Below, in pieces: positions 27,837 through 37,093 of a DNA stretch of 64,000 nt. How positions within the stretch are numbered: position 1 is the first letter of the stretch; every line of letters starts with the position of its first letter. The translations under genes and the position numbers were made by a program. The notes beneath the pieces were generated by a model, which did no database searches, had not been told where the DNA came from, and was given only the letters and a program-made list of their open reading frames with translations. Origin of the DNA: Chitinophagaceae bacterium (GTDB taxonomy: Bacteria > Bacteroidota > Bacteroidia > Chitinophagales > Chitinophagaceae); contig JADKKA010000022.1 in NCBI GenBank assembly GCA_016720745.1, positions 744,001 to 808,000 of the forward strand, given 5' to 3'.

Positions 27837-29144
27837 TTATTTTACCAGTTCTCCTTTGAGGCGGAGGAGTTCGGTTTCGGCCAGTTTGGTATTATAACGG
27901 GCATTGATCAGTCTGGTCTGGGCATCCTGCAAACTTTTCTGTGCTTCTTTTAATTGGATCAGGGTGGTTGAATTGAGTTTATACACCTGGAAAACGATGT
28001 CCACGTTTTCTCTGGCCAGTACAATGCTTTCCTCTTCCAGGTCCAGCGCCTGCTTTTGCCACTGGTAATTATTCCAGGCATTGAGAACGGCCAGGCTGAT
28101 TTGGGATTTCTGATTGTCCATGCTGAGCTTTCTGAAAACAATATCACGCTCTGCCTGCTGTATCTGCCGTTTTACATTGTAATTATTAAAAATGGGTATG
28201 GTGGCCGTAAGTCCGTAGTTAAAGCCTTTGTTGCGGCTGTTAAGTGGTTGAAATGGATTGACGACCGCTTTGTTATCCAGTTTATTGAAATTATAATTTG
28301 CAGTAAAGCCTACAACCGGAAAACGGTCGGCCTTAATTTCTTTTAATGTAAGTCCTGCAATCAGAATATTTTTTTGAGCAACCTGGAGGGCGGGATTGGT
28401 TTTATCCAATGAGGACTGAATATCGGTTAACACCAGCCCTTTGTTCAGGGGAATGGAATCACTTACATCATAATTGGTTTCTGCCGTATTCATTAACTGA
28501 CTGAGCTGATCTTTTAGTTGCCTGATCAGGGTCTGTTGTTCCAGTTGAGCAGCTTTTTGGGCATTGAGATCCACTTTACTTTGTAATACATCCGGCTTGG
28601 CACCCACACCGATATCCAGTTTGTATTGTGCCAGTTTTACTCTTTCCTGACTGATCGACATCTGTTCTTCAATGGCACGAAGCTGTTGTTTCTGTTTTAC
28701 AATATTGTAATAGGTATTAATAACAGCTGCAACTGAATTGACCAGCTGCTCTTTGATGCCCAGCTCACCTAATTTAACCAGTTCGGCTACTTTATCGCGG
28801 GTGGCAAACATGCGGAATCCGTCGAACAATGTCCAGTTCAAAGCCAGGTTGGCAGTGAGGTTATTCGATTTTACACCATTCCGCTCCCTTACCGTTCCAT
28901 CAGTAAATTTTTGTTTCTGGTCATTGTTGTTGAAAACAACCCCGGTGTTGGCATTCAGCCTGGGATAAAATGCAGCATTCCGGTATCCGTAATTGAGTGC
29001 GGCTACAATAGAATCATTTCTGGATAACTGAATATCAAAATTATTACTGAGTGCGGTGGCAATCGCTTCTTCCAGTGTGAGCTTTTTCTGCGCAATACTG
29101 TCAAGGGTGATCAAAAGCAATATGGGTAAAAAAAATCGTCTCAT
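27837..29144 (-). CDS. TolC family outer-membrane efflux protein
   Basis: 435 residues from the ATG at 29142-29144, one base after the stop of the pump gene; the upstream extension of the frame lies inside that gene. After a signal peptide come two TolC/OEP repeats with long helical hairpins (KLTLEEAIATALSNN at the start; repeated Ala/Gln/Leu-rich coils). Members form the trimeric outer-membrane channel of RND pumps. The adjacent pump and adaptor complete a tripartite system. Confidence 0.9.
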   Translation of the reverse strand: MRRFFLPILLLITLDSIAQKKLTLEEAIATALSNNFDIQLSRNDSIVAALNYGYRNAAFYPRLNANTGVVFNNNDQKQKFTDGTVRERNGVKSNNLTANLALNWTLFDGFRMFATRDKVAELVKLGELGIKEQLVNSVAAVINTYYNIVKQKQQLRAIEEQMSISQERVKLAQYKLDIGVGAKPDVLQSKVDLNAQKAAQLEQQTLIRQLKDQLSQLMNTAETNYDVSDSIPLNKGLVLTDIQSSLDKTNPALQVAQKNILIAGLTLKEIKADRFPVVGFTANYNFNKLDNKAVVNPFQPLNSRNKGFNYGLTATIPIFNNYNVKRQIQQAERDIVFRKLSMDNQKSQISLAVLNAWNNYQWQKQALDLEEESIVLARENVDIVFQVYKLNSTTLIQLKEAQKSLQDAQTRLINARYNTKLAETELLRLKGELVK

Positions 29145-29145
29145 G

Positions 29146-32100
29146 TTATTCGGCAATTTGGGTGGCTGTCTCAGCCATTTCATTCTTGCTATCCGGGTGC
29201 ATCAGCTGGTCAATTTCACTTTTTTTCTTTTTAGAAGAAAGGAAAGAGTACATCGCCGGGATTACAAATAAAGTCAGTACAAGCGAGAACATGATCCCGC
29301 CTACGATAACAATACCTAAGGGGATCCGGCTGGTAGCAGCAGCTCCTAATGACATGGCCAGTGGCAGGGCACCCAGTGCCATCGCCATACTGGTCATCAG
29401 AATGGGTCTCAAGCGCTGTGTGGCTGAAAAGACAGCCGCTTCTGTTTTGGACATCCCTTTCTCCTGGTTCTGATTGGCAAATTCCACAATCAGGATACCG
29501 TTTTTCGTTACCAGACCAATCAGCATGATCATTCCGATTTGGGAGAAGATATTCAGCGTATGACCAAATAACCAGAGTGATAAAACTGCACCGGTAAATG
29601 CTAGTGGTACGGTGAACATGATGATCAGCGGATCAATAAAGCTTTCAAACTGGGCAGCCAGGATCAGGAAGATCAGCACCAGGGCCAGTAAAAGGGCCGT
29701 TAAGGTATTGCCACTACTTTCCTGGAACTCACGGGAAGAACCAGAAAGGGAAGTGGTGAATGTTTCATCCAGCATATTTTCCGTGATCTTTTCCATTTCT
29801 GCAATTCCGTCACCAATAGTTTTTCCGGGTTGTAAACTGGCAGAAATCGTAGCTGACTTGTATCGGTTGAAATGATAAATAGTAGGAGGGGTGTTGGATT
29901 CCGTCATGCTTACCAGGTTATCCAGGCTAATCAATTCTCCCCGGTTATTCCTGACAAACAGCACTTTTAAATCATTGGGATCATCCCGGTCACCTCTGGC
30001 TACCTGTCCCAGCACCTGGTACTGTTTGCCATCTTTTGTAAAATAGCCCAGTCTCCGGTTGCTGAATGCCAGTTGTAGTGTCTGGGAAATATCATTGACA
30101 CTCACACCCAGCTGTGCTGCTTTCAGTCTTTCAATTTCTACTCTTAATTCCGGTTTATTGAATTTGAGATCCACATCAGGATTCATCAACACTTTGCTTT
30201 GCCTGGCCTGTTCCAGTATTTTGGGTAATACTGCAGTGAGCTTTTCAAAATTATTATTCTGAATAACGAATGATACCGGCTGACCACCGCGTCGGTTTTG
30301 GGAAATGGTTTGTTCTTCAATGGCAAAGGCACGGCCTTCATTGTACCTCGGCAGGTTACGATTAACCATGGCCACAATATCTTTTTGAGAACGTACCCGG
30401 TCCGTTGGTGGTACCAGGGTTACTCTCACGAACCCGGTATTGGCATTGCCTGAACCGGTAAAACCAGGGGAGGTAACACTAAGCACAATTTCTTTTTCCG
30501 GAACAGAATCCAGCATTAACTGGGTGAGCCTGTCCACATATTTGTCCATCGCATCAAAAGAAGTACCCTCAGGAGCCGTCAGTTGTAAACGAAACTGACT
30601 ACGGTCTTCCATCGGCGCCAGTTCCTGTTGCAATCCTTTCCAGATTAAAATTCCTGATGCCAGGCTGGCGATAATCAGTACAATGGCCATCCAGCGGATC
30701 CGCATGAATCTTTTCAGCGCTGATTGGTAGCTGTTTTCCATCCAGCGGAAAAAGGGTTCCGTTTTATTATAAAGCCAGGAATGTTTATGTACATCTTTGC
30801 GGGAAAGCTTTACGTTCAAAACCGGTGTCAGGGTCAGGGATACAAAGGCTGAAATCAAAACGGCACCGGCCACTACGATTCCGAATTCACGGAACAGCCT
30901 TCCGGTAAAACCCTGCATGAAGATCACGGGCAGAAATACCACGGCCAGGGTGATTGATGTGGCAATGACCGCAAAATAAATCTCTTTGGAACCTTCCAAA
31001 GCGGCCTGCCATTTATTCATCCCCCGCTCCATTTTCTTATAAATATTCTCTGTTACTACAATTCCATCATCCACCACCAGTCCGGTGGCGAGTACAATGG
31101 CCAGCAGAGAAAGTACATTGATGGTAAAGCCCATCAGGTACATGATAAAGAAAGCACCAATCAGGGAAACCGGGATATCGATCAATGGACGAATGGCAAT
31201 GATCCAGTCGCGGAAGAAGGCATAAATAATCATCACCACCAGCAGGAAGGCAATCATCAGGGTTTCTTCAACTTCCAGGATAGATTTCTTGATGAATTTA
31301 GTCTGGTCCAGTGCGATATTGATCTTGATATCATCCGGCACATCTTTCTTAATCTGTTCCAGTCTTTTGTAAAACTCATCTGATATTGATACATAATTGG
31401 ATCCTGGTTGAGGGATCACCGCCAGCGCAATCATGGGAGTGCCATCACCTTTCAGTGCCGATTCCTCATTCTCGGGTCCGAGGGCTGCTTCTCCAACATC
31501 TTTTACCCGAACATCGGCTCCGTCTACATTTTTTACAATCAGGTTGTTGAATTCTTCTTCGGTGTTTAAGCGGCCAAAGGTTCTGACGGTTAACTCGGTA
31601 GTGTTACCGGATATTTTTCCGGAAGGAAGTTCTACATTCTCTCTTAATAAAGCTGCTTGTACATCATTGGCGGTAACCTGTTTGGCAACCAGTTTAGCGG
31701 GATCAATCCAGATCCGCATCGCATATCTTTTTTCTCCCCAAATCTGAATTCCGCTTACACCGGGAATGGTTTGCAATCTTTCCACCAGTGTGTTATTCGC
31801 GAATTCTGTGATCTGTAAAGGCGTGCGGGTATAGCTTTGCACCGTCATGGAGAGAATGAAATCGGAACTGGCATCGGCCTTTGATACCACCGGCGGTGCA
31901 TCCAAGTCAGAGGGAAGTGAGCGCTGCGCCTGAGATACTTTATCCCTTACATCATTGGCCGCTGCTTCCAGGTCTACACCCAGATCAAATTCCACATTGA
32001 TATTGCTGGTTCCGTTACTGCTGCTGGAAGTGATGTTCTTTACACCGGCAATACCATTGATGGCTTTTTCCAATGGCTCCGTGATCTGTGTTTCAATAAT

Positions 32101-32271
32101 ATCAGCATTGGCACCAGGGTAGGAGGTACGGACACTGATATTCGGGGGATCAATGGCAGGATAATCCCGGACACCGAGAAACTGAAAACCAATCACGCCA
32201 AAAAGCACGATCAGGATATTCATCACAATCGCCAGTACCGGTCTCCGTAAACTGAGTTCTGATATATTCAT
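29146..32271 (-). CDS. Efflux RND transporter permease (AcrB/MexB-like, HAE1)
   Basis: A 1041-residue pump of the usual length. The first transmembrane helix (PVLAIVMNILIVLFGVIGF) leads to two large periplasmic loops and twelve helices in two repeats. The proton-relay Asp pair is present in GLVVDDGIVVTENI in helix 4. The protein ends with a cytoplasmic charged tail. It exports hydrophobic or amphiphilic compounds using the proton gradient. It is the middle gene of adaptor-pump-TolC, all on the minus strand. Confidence 0.95.
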   Translation of the reverse strand: MNISELSLRRPVLAIVMNILIVLFGVIGFQFLGVRDYPAIDPPNISVRTSYPGANADIIETQITEPLEKAINGIAGVKNITSSSSNGTSNINVEFDLGVDLEAAANDVRDKVSQAQRSLPSDLDAPPVVSKADASSDFILSMTVQSYTRTPLQITEFANNTLVERLQTIPGVSGIQIWGEKRYAMRIWIDPAKLVAKQVTANDVQAALLRENVELPSGKISGNTTELTVRTFGRLNTEEEFNNLIVKNVDGADVRVKDVGEAALGPENEESALKGDGTPMIALAVIPQPGSNYVSISDEFYKRLEQIKKDVPDDIKINIALDQTKFIKKSILEVEETLMIAFLLVVMIIYAFFRDWIIAIRPLIDIPVSLIGAFFIMYLMGFTINVLSLLAIVLATGLVVDDGIVVTENIYKKMERGMNKWQAALEGSKEIYFAVIATSITLAVVFLPVIFMQGFTGRLFREFGIVVAGAVLISAFVSLTLTPVLNVKLSRKDVHKHSWLYNKTEPFFRWMENSYQSALKRFMRIRWMAIVLIIASLASGILIWKGLQQELAPMEDRSQFRLQLTAPEGTSFDAMDKYVDRLTQLMLDSVPEKEIVLSVTSPGFTGSGNANTGFVRVTLVPPTDRVRSQKDIVAMVNRNLPRYNEGRAFAIEEQTISQNRRGGQPVSFVIQNNNFEKLTAVLPKILEQARQSKVLMNPDVDLKFNKPELRVEIERLKAAQLGVSVNDISQTLQLAFSNRRLGYFTKDGKQYQVLGQVARGDRDDPNDLKVLFVRNNRGELISLDNLVSMTESNTPPTIYHFNRYKSATISASLQPGKTIGDGIAEMEKITENMLDETFTTSLSGSSREFQESSGNTLTALLLALVLIFLILAAQFESFIDPLIIMFTVPLAFTGAVLSLWLFGHTLNIFSQIGMIMLIGLVTKNGILIVEFANQNQEKGMSKTEAAVFSATQRLRPILMTSMAMALGALPLAMSLGAAATSRIPLGIVIVGGIMFSLVLTLFVIPAMYSFLSSKKKKSEIDQLMHPDSKNEMAETATQIAE

Positions 32272-32343
32272 CGCTTAAATACGTCTCCTAAATTCATAAT
32301 TATAAATTCCGTGGATAAAGGAAATTCCAATCTCTTAATATCC

Positions 32344-32369
32344 CCCGCCTTCGCTAGGGCTACGGCGGG
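32344..32369. repeat. GC-rich palindromic element
   Basis: CCCGCC (32344-32349) faces GGCGGG (32364-32369) with partial extension of the stem. It lies just before a TAATACC-type repeat, in the gap between adaptor and pump genes. Confidence 0.5.
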
Positions 32370-32373
32370 CAAG

Positions 32374-32410
32374 CAATATCCTAATACCTAATATCCAATA
32401 CCTAATATCT
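32374..32410. repeat. TAATACCTAATATC-type repeat, copy 2
   Basis: It shares 22 identical bases with copy 1 (32374-32395 equals 20899-20920) and then continues with further ATATCCAATACC units up to the 3' end of the adaptor gene. Confidence 0.75.
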
Positions 32411-32415
32411 ACTTC

Positions 32416-33471
32416 TTAATTCACAATCCTCCCAATCAGCAATTTCCCTTCCGGTCTCACACTTAATAAACCGGTGACCACAACTGTATCACCTTCTTTC
32501 AATCCCTGTGTGATTTGTACCCTTGCGGAATCTCTTTCCCCCGTCACCACATCTGCAAAAACAGCTGTTCCGCCTTTAAATAGAATTACTTTTTTTCCGC
32601 GGGCCTGTGGCAGGATGGCCTGTGTGGGAACAAGGATCGTATTGGGATCCGGATCAAAACTGAGCAGCACTTTGGCAAAAGCTCCCGGCATCAGTGCATC
32701 ATCTTTTCCCATCACAGCTGCCCGGACCGTTAAGGTTCGGGTTGTTTCCATCACATTGGATTCAGTGGCCACCACTTTGGCGCCAAATTCTTTTTTAGCT
32801 CCTTCAATAGTAAAACTCACTAATTGGCCGATCTTAATTCTTCCGGAATATTTTTCAGGTACTGTGAAATCAAGCTTTAACTGATCAGTCTGGCTGATGG
32901 TGGCAAGAACGGAAGCCGGACTTACATATGCACCCGGACTAACCTTATTCAACCCGATTTTTCCGCTAAAGGGTGCCCTCACCACTGTTTTGGCAATACT
33001 GGTTTGAAGGATGCCAATGTCTGCATTAAGATTATTCACCTGCAGCAGACTGATATCATAATCCTGCTGACTGATCCCCTGTATTTTTAATAATTGTGCC
33101 TGTCTTTCTTCGGTTTTTTTGGCCAGTGCCAGTTGTACCTGCACTTTTCTTAACTGGGCCTGCAGGTCGCCATCATATAATTTGGCGAGCACAGCTCCTT
33201 TGCCAACATAACGGCCTTCCACCAGGTTTAACTGTACAATACGGCCCGATACTTCCGGATGAATTTCGGTAACCTCATTGGCAACAATGCTTCCTGGCAT
33301 TTCGATAGTGGATTGGAAAGCTTCCAGCCTGACAATATAACCGTCCACTTTTGACGGGGGAGCCTTCGCTGCCCCTCCACCGTTTTTAGGTGCCTGAATC
33401 TTATCTTTTTTGCCCCCGCATGAAACCAGTGAGAGGGAACAAACTGCAACTGCGAAAAAAAATAGTCTCAT
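32416..33471 (-). CDS. RND efflux periplasmic adaptor (membrane fusion protein), lipoprotein
   Basis: 351 residues from the ATG at 33469-33471, which gives a clean lipoprotein signal (SLSLVSC); the upstream extension has no signal. It has the biotinyl-lipoyl hairpin, a short coiled coil (LRKVQVQLALAKKTEERQAQ), and the beta-barrel domain of HlyD/AcrA-type adaptors. It links the inner-membrane pump to the TolC channel. The 144-base gap to the pump gene holds repeats rather than a visible promoter. Confidence 0.9.
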   Translation of the reverse strand: MRLFFFAVAVCSLSLVSCGGKKDKIQAPKNGGGAAKAPPSKVDGYIVRLEAFQSTIEMPGSIVANEVTEIHPEVSGRIVQLNLVEGRYVGKGAVLAKLYDGDLQAQLRKVQVQLALAKKTEERQAQLLKIQGISQQDYDISLLQVNNLNADIGILQTSIAKTVVRAPFSGKIGLNKVSPGAYVSPASVLATISQTDQLKLDFTVPEKYSGRIKIGQLVSFTIEGAKKEFGAKVVATESNVMETTRTLTVRAAVMGKDDALMPGAFAKVLLSFDPDPNTILVPTQAILPQARGKKVILFKGGTAVFADVVTGERDSARVQITQGLKEGDTVVVTGLLSVRPEGKLLIGRIVN

Positions 33472-33611
33472 AAAAAATGAATGGTATGAGGTAAAAATTC
33501 CGGGAATAAAGATAATGGTTTCATCCCAAGGCTTTAGACGCAGGAATAAAACGGTACCTGCACTGATTCTCAAAGAAGTATCAACGGCACAGGGCTGGGA
33601 TAAATGGCTGA

Positions 33612-34751
33612 TCAGGTACGGGCAATGAGGGTGTGTTTCACCTTATTCGACTGGAACATTAAATCCTGCTTTTCCCGGCTCAGGATGGTCACATGTCCCA
33701 TTTTCCGGCCGGGTTTGGTTTGCTTTTTACCGTAGAGATGTACAAAAGCATTGTCAATTTTCAGTACATCTTCCAGCCCCTGATATTTTACATCCCCGCT
33801 AAAGCCCTCGGCTCCGATGATATTAACCATAATGGAGGGAAGGATCGCATCCGTATTTCCAAGCGGATAACCAAGGATGATCCGCCAGAGCATATCAAAC
33901 TGGGAACTGTAGTGCGCTTCAATGGTATGATGCCCGCTGTTATGTACACGGGGGGCCGTTTCATTCACCAGCACATCATTGGCTGTATCCACAAACATTT
34001 CAACCGCAAAAAGGCCGGGCGATTTGAAATTCCTGGCTACGGAAAGGGCAATGGCTTCCACTTTCCAAAGCGTTTTTTCATCCAGATTGGCCGGACAAAG
34101 CTGGTAATCCAGCAAATTCAAACGGGGGTCAAAAAGCATTTCAACTGGTGGGTACAAGGCCGTTTCTCCTTTTTCATTCACCGCCACCATTTGCGCAATT
34201 TCTTTTTTAATGGACACCATTTTTTCCAGCACAGAGGGGGCATCAAATCCTTTGCTGAGATCTTCTGCTGAGCGAAGTAACTGTACCCCCCGGCCATCAT
34301 AACCACCTTCCCCGACTTTATGAACAGCAGGTAAAAAACCGGCTTTTTCTTTTAAGGCCGCCAGATCATTGGTAATGATGAATTCAGAGGTTGGAATCTG
34401 GTGCTGCCGGTAATATTCCTTCTGTTTTATTTTATTCTTGATGGTTTCCAGCACTGCGGGTTTCGGGAAAACCTTTACCCCTTCCTGCTCCAGTTGCGCC
34501 AGAGCCGCTACGTTTACATTTTCAATTTCAATGGTAATAGCATCCAGTCCTTTTCCAAACGCATATACCGTATCAAAATCACGGATATCACCCAGGGTAA
34601 AATGGTGACAGAGATGTGCAGCCGGACATGCCGGATCATTTTCCAGTACGTAGGTATCAACCGGGTAATTGGCTGCCGCCTGTAAAAGCATTCTGCCCAG
34701 CTGACCACCACCAAGGATACCGATTTTTGGAACTGATGAATTTTTATGCAT
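33612..34751 (-). CDS. purK: N5-carboxyaminoimidazole ribonucleotide synthase PurK
   Basis: A 379-residue ATP-grasp enzyme. It has GILGGGQLGRML at the N-terminus, the HKVGEGGYDGRGVQ loop, and NETAPRVHNSGHHTIEA at the active site. It carboxylates AIR with bicarbonate and ATP to give N5-CAIR, the substrate of PurE. I use the ATG at 34749-34751; a TTG 18 bases upstream overlaps a perfect promoter box, which argues against it. Confidence 0.95.
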   Translation of the reverse strand: MHKNSSVPKIGILGGGQLGRMLLQAAANYPVDTYVLENDPACPAAHLCHHFTLGDIRDFDTVYAFGKGLDAITIEIENVNVAALAQLEQEGVKVFPKPAVLETIKNKIKQKEYYRQHQIPTSEFIITNDLAALKEKAGFLPAVHKVGEGGYDGRGVQLLRSAEDLSKGFDAPSVLEKMVSIKKEIAQMVAVNEKGETALYPPVEMLFDPRLNLLDYQLCPANLDEKTLWKVEAIALSVARNFKSPGLFAVEMFVDTANDVLVNETAPRVHNSGHHTIEAHYSSQFDMLWRIILGYPLGNTDAILPSIMVNIIGAEGFSGDVKYQGLEDVLKIDNAFVHLYGKKQTKPGRKMGHVTILSREKQDLMFQSNKVKHTLIART

Positions 34752-34756
34752 GCGGG

Positions 34757-34764
34757 CAAAGATA
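34757..34764 (-). promoter_or_regulatory. -7 promoter box of purK, abutting the start codon
   Basis: The minus strand reads TATCTTTG, an exact TAnnTTTG match, with its last G only 6 bases before the ATG. The transcript would be leaderless or nearly so. Confidence 0.5.
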
Positions 34765-34794
34765 ATCAATCAAAAAGGGATGAAAAGCATGCGA

Positions 34795-35559
34795 TTAACG
34801 GCGCAATGCTTCTCTCGATAAATTCAGCCACTGGCGGTTGCTTCTTTTTTCCACCGCACTTAATTGTGGAATTTCTTCTGCTATCAGATGCAGAAGGTTC
34901 AGGCTTTCCTCCTGCCTGTTTTGTTGCCGGAGAAATAAGGCATAGTAATACCGGGCTTCAAAATTGCCGAAGCGCCCATTCATTTTTTTGAATTCAGATT
35001 CTGCTTTTTCCGGCTGTCCGCATTGACCCAGAGAAGCAGCATATAAAATATGCGATTTTGATTTTGCAAATTGGGGGAGTGAGATGATCCGGGGCGTAAT
35101 CTTTACCACATCCTCAAATCTTCTTTCCTGGTAATAAGCCAGGATCAGCCGTGAAATCCCGAGTTCGTTTTCAGAAAAAGCCCCTTCCAGTCCTTCTTCA
35201 TACAAGTGGATCGCACGCTGGGTTTGTCCGGCTGCCAGGCAGGCATCGGCCAGCAGGATCCGGTTATTAAAAGTGTCAGAAAAACGAAAATTTTCTTCCA
35301 GTTTTTTAAGTGAGCCCGAGGGGTTAAACACTTCCCCCACACCGGCCTTTACATTCCGCATATCCCTGCGGGTAATCACTTCGGAAAAAAGATAAACCAG
35401 ACTGCCGATCAATGGTAAAAAGATAATCAGGTAGATCCAGTTTTGCTGGGTCCTGGAGCGAACACAATGAATCACACAAATAGCCTGCAACAGGATGGTG
35501 ATGGTATAAAATGCCGGATGCGTAATAAAAGGCAGCACGGTTATTGGTTTTGGGTTCAC
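34795..35559 (-). CDS. Membrane protein with PLDc_N-like helices and TPR repeats
   Basis: A 254-residue protein. Two N-terminal transmembrane helices (about residues 15-32 and 42-60, with NWIYLIIFLPLIGSLVYLF) resemble the N-terminal segment of cardiolipin synthases. The rest is made of TPR-like helical pairs (ILLADACLAAGQTQRAIHLYEEGL and others). There is no catalytic HKD motif, so it is not a phospholipase. It is probably an inner-membrane protein with a cytoplasmic TPR platform; its partner is unknown. Confidence 0.7.
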   Translation of the reverse strand: MNPKPITVLPFITHPAFYTITILLQAICVIHCVRSRTQQNWIYLIIFLPLIGSLVYLFSEVITRRDMRNVKAGVGEVFNPSGSLKKLEENFRFSDTFNNRILLADACLAAGQTQRAIHLYEEGLEGAFSENELGISRLILAYYQERRFEDVVKITPRIISLPQFAKSKSHILYAASLGQCGQPEKAESEFKKMNGRFGNFEARYYYALFLRQQNRQEESLNLLHLIAEEIPQLSAVEKRSNRQWLNLSREALRR

Positions 35560-35610
35560 TCAAAAATAGTAAATTGAGTGTTGTTTCCATCTCCTCTGAC
35601 AGGAACTATT

Positions 35611-35618
35611 TACCTTTG
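35611..35618 (+). promoter_or_regulatory. -7 promoter box upstream of the hpd leader peptide
   Basis: TACCTTTG, an exact TAnnTTTG match. Its last G is 5 bases before the ATG of the 29-codon leader ORF, so the leader mRNA probably starts at or next to that ATG. Confidence 0.6.
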
Positions 35619-35622
35619 TATT

Positions 35623-35712
35623 ATGCGCCCCGATTATCCTCAGAAAAGATTCAGTGACCTACGCAGCCAGTTCAGTTTGCTGATGGTGACACTGGCCATG
35701 GACCACTGCTGA
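35623..35712 (+). CDS. Putative 29-residue leader peptide of the hpd gene
   Basis: A short ORF directly behind a perfect promoter box and directly ahead of a terminator-like hairpin. It begins MRPDYPQKRF and ends TLAMDHC. It contains one Tyr and two Phe. Its TGA stop codon forms the first three bases of the terminator stem, so a ribosome standing at the stop would block that stem. This geometry recalls tnaC of the E. coli tryptophanase operon. No family is recognised; conservation in relatives would decide whether it is real. Confidence 0.5.
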   Translation: MRPDYPQKRFSDLRSQFSLLMVTLAMDHC

Positions 35713-35750
35713 TCCTGAATACCTTTTCAGGCACAGGATCACCTTTTTCT
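35710..35750 (+). terminator. Attenuator-like terminator with competing hairpin, upstream of hpd
   Basis: TGATCCTG (35710-35717) is perfectly complementary to CAGGATCA (35734-35741), and CCTTTTTCT follows. A smaller alternative stem, CCTGA (35714-35718) with TCAGG (35727-35731), uses part of the same left arm, so the two structures exclude each other. It lies 22 bases before the hpd ATG. Confidence 0.6.
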
Positions 35751-35771
35751 AAAGCTTAAAATCTTAACATC

Positions 35772-36902
35772 ATGGCGACAGCAACAAGTACCAACCCATC
35801 ATCAACTACTCAAACAGATTTTCTTCCATTGCAGGGAACCGATTATGTGGAATTCTATGTCGGTAATGCCAAACAGGCGGCCCATTTTTATAAAACCGCA
35901 TTCGGGTTTCAAAGCCTGGCTTATGCCGGACCGGAAACCGGTATAAAAGACAGGGTCAGTTATGCGATCCGGCAGAACAAACTCACTTTTGTACTCACCA
36001 CCCCATTACGTAGCGGGAACCCCATTGCCGATCATATTTATAAACATGGGGATGGGGTAAAAACCCTGGCCCTGATGGTTGATGATGCCCAAAGCGCTTT
36101 TGATGAAACCACCAAACGCGGGGCCAAAGCTTATATAGAACCCACTGTACTGAAAGATGACCAGGGAGAAGTGGTGCTGAGTGGAATCCATACTTACGGG
36201 GATACCGTGCATGTGTTTGTAGAAAGGAAAAATTATCGTGGTACTTTTATGCCAGGCTTCCGGGAATGGAAATCAGAATATAATCCCACTGAAACCGGAC
36301 TGCTTTATGTAGATCATTGTGTTGGAAATGTGGGCTGGAACCAGATGAATCCCCGGGTGAAATTTTATGAAGAAGTGATGGGCTTTCGCAATATCCTGAG
36401 TTTTGATGACAATGATATCTCTACTGAATACTCTGCATTGATGAGTAAAGTGATGAGTAATGGAAATGGCTTTGTAAAATTCCCTATCAATGAACCCGCA
36501 GAAGGCAAAAAGAAAAGCCAGGTAGAAGAATACCTTGATTTTTATGACGGCGAAGGATGCCAGCACGTGGCCCTGGCGACAAATGATATTGTGAAAACTG
36601 TTACCCAGTTAAAAAACAGGGGAGTGGAATTCCTTCGCGTACCCAATACCTATTACGATGACTTGCTTGACCGGGTAGGAAAAATTGATGAGGACCTGGA
36701 GCCGCTAAAGGAATTGGGTATCCTGGTGGATCGGGATGATGAAGGCTACCTGCTCCAGCTCTTTTCCAAACCTGTAGAAGACAGACCCACCCTTTTCTTT
36801 GAAATCATCCAGCGCAAAGGGGCCAAAAGCTTTGGCAAGGGAAATTTCAAAGCCCTGTTTGAAGCATTGGAAAGGGAACAGGATTCGAGGGGGAATTTGT
36901 AA
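35772..36902 (+). CDS. hpd: 4-hydroxyphenylpyruvate dioxygenase
   Basis: A 376-residue protein with two VOC (glyoxalase-fold) domains. The three Fe(II) ligands are visible: H182 in YVDHCVGNV, H265 in CQHVALAT and E344 in FFEIIQRKG. The C-terminal gate helix region (GKGNFKALFEALEREQ) is present. It converts 4-hydroxyphenylpyruvate to homogentisate in tyrosine degradation, in the cytoplasm. No other genes of the pathway are next to it. Expression is probably controlled by the leader ORF and hairpins just upstream. Confidence 0.95.
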   Translation: MATATSTNPSSTTQTDFLPLQGTDYVEFYVGNAKQAAHFYKTAFGFQSLAYAGPETGIKDRVSYAIRQNKLTFVLTTPLRSGNPIADHIYKHGDGVKTLALMVDDAQSAFDETTKRGAKAYIEPTVLKDDQGEVVLSGIHTYGDTVHVFVERKNYRGTFMPGFREWKSEYNPTETGLLYVDHCVGNVGWNQMNPRVKFYEEVMGFRNILSFDDNDISTEYSALMSKVMSNGNGFVKFPINEPAEGKKKSQVEEYLDFYDGEGCQHVALATNDIVKTVTQLKNRGVEFLRVPNTYYDDLLDRVGKIDEDLEPLKELGILVDRDDEGYLLQLFSKPVEDRPTLFFEIIQRKGAKSFGKGNFKALFEALEREQDSRGNL

Positions 36903-36907
36903 AACGG

Positions 36908-36965
36908 AAATGGGTATTAGATATTAGGTATTAGATATTAGGTATTAGATATTGGATACTAAGTA
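36908..36965. repeat. TATTAGATATTAGG tandem repeat (TAATACC-type, copy 3, inverted)
   Basis: Several near-perfect units of TATTAGATATTAGG follow the hpd stop codon. It is the reverse complement of the repeat at 20891 and 32374; further degenerate units occur to about 37024. There are no spacers, so it is not a CRISPR. Confidence 0.75.
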
Positions 36966-37093
36966 TTGTTAAAATAACGTCGGGTTATACGGCAATATCC
37001 AATTCCCTATACCCAATACCTGATTTCTCTCTATCTTTACCATCATCACCACACTAAAATCCGCCACCCGTCGTTCATCCTAAACTGATTAAG

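Noticed and set aside
33693..34271. Long plus-strand frame antisense to purK
   Set aside because: purK is complete with all motifs on the minus strand; the antisense frame has no features of a real protein.
36908..36965. Tandem TATTAGATATTAGG units as a possible CRISPR array
   Set aside because: The units abut one another and have no unique spacers; no cas genes are present.
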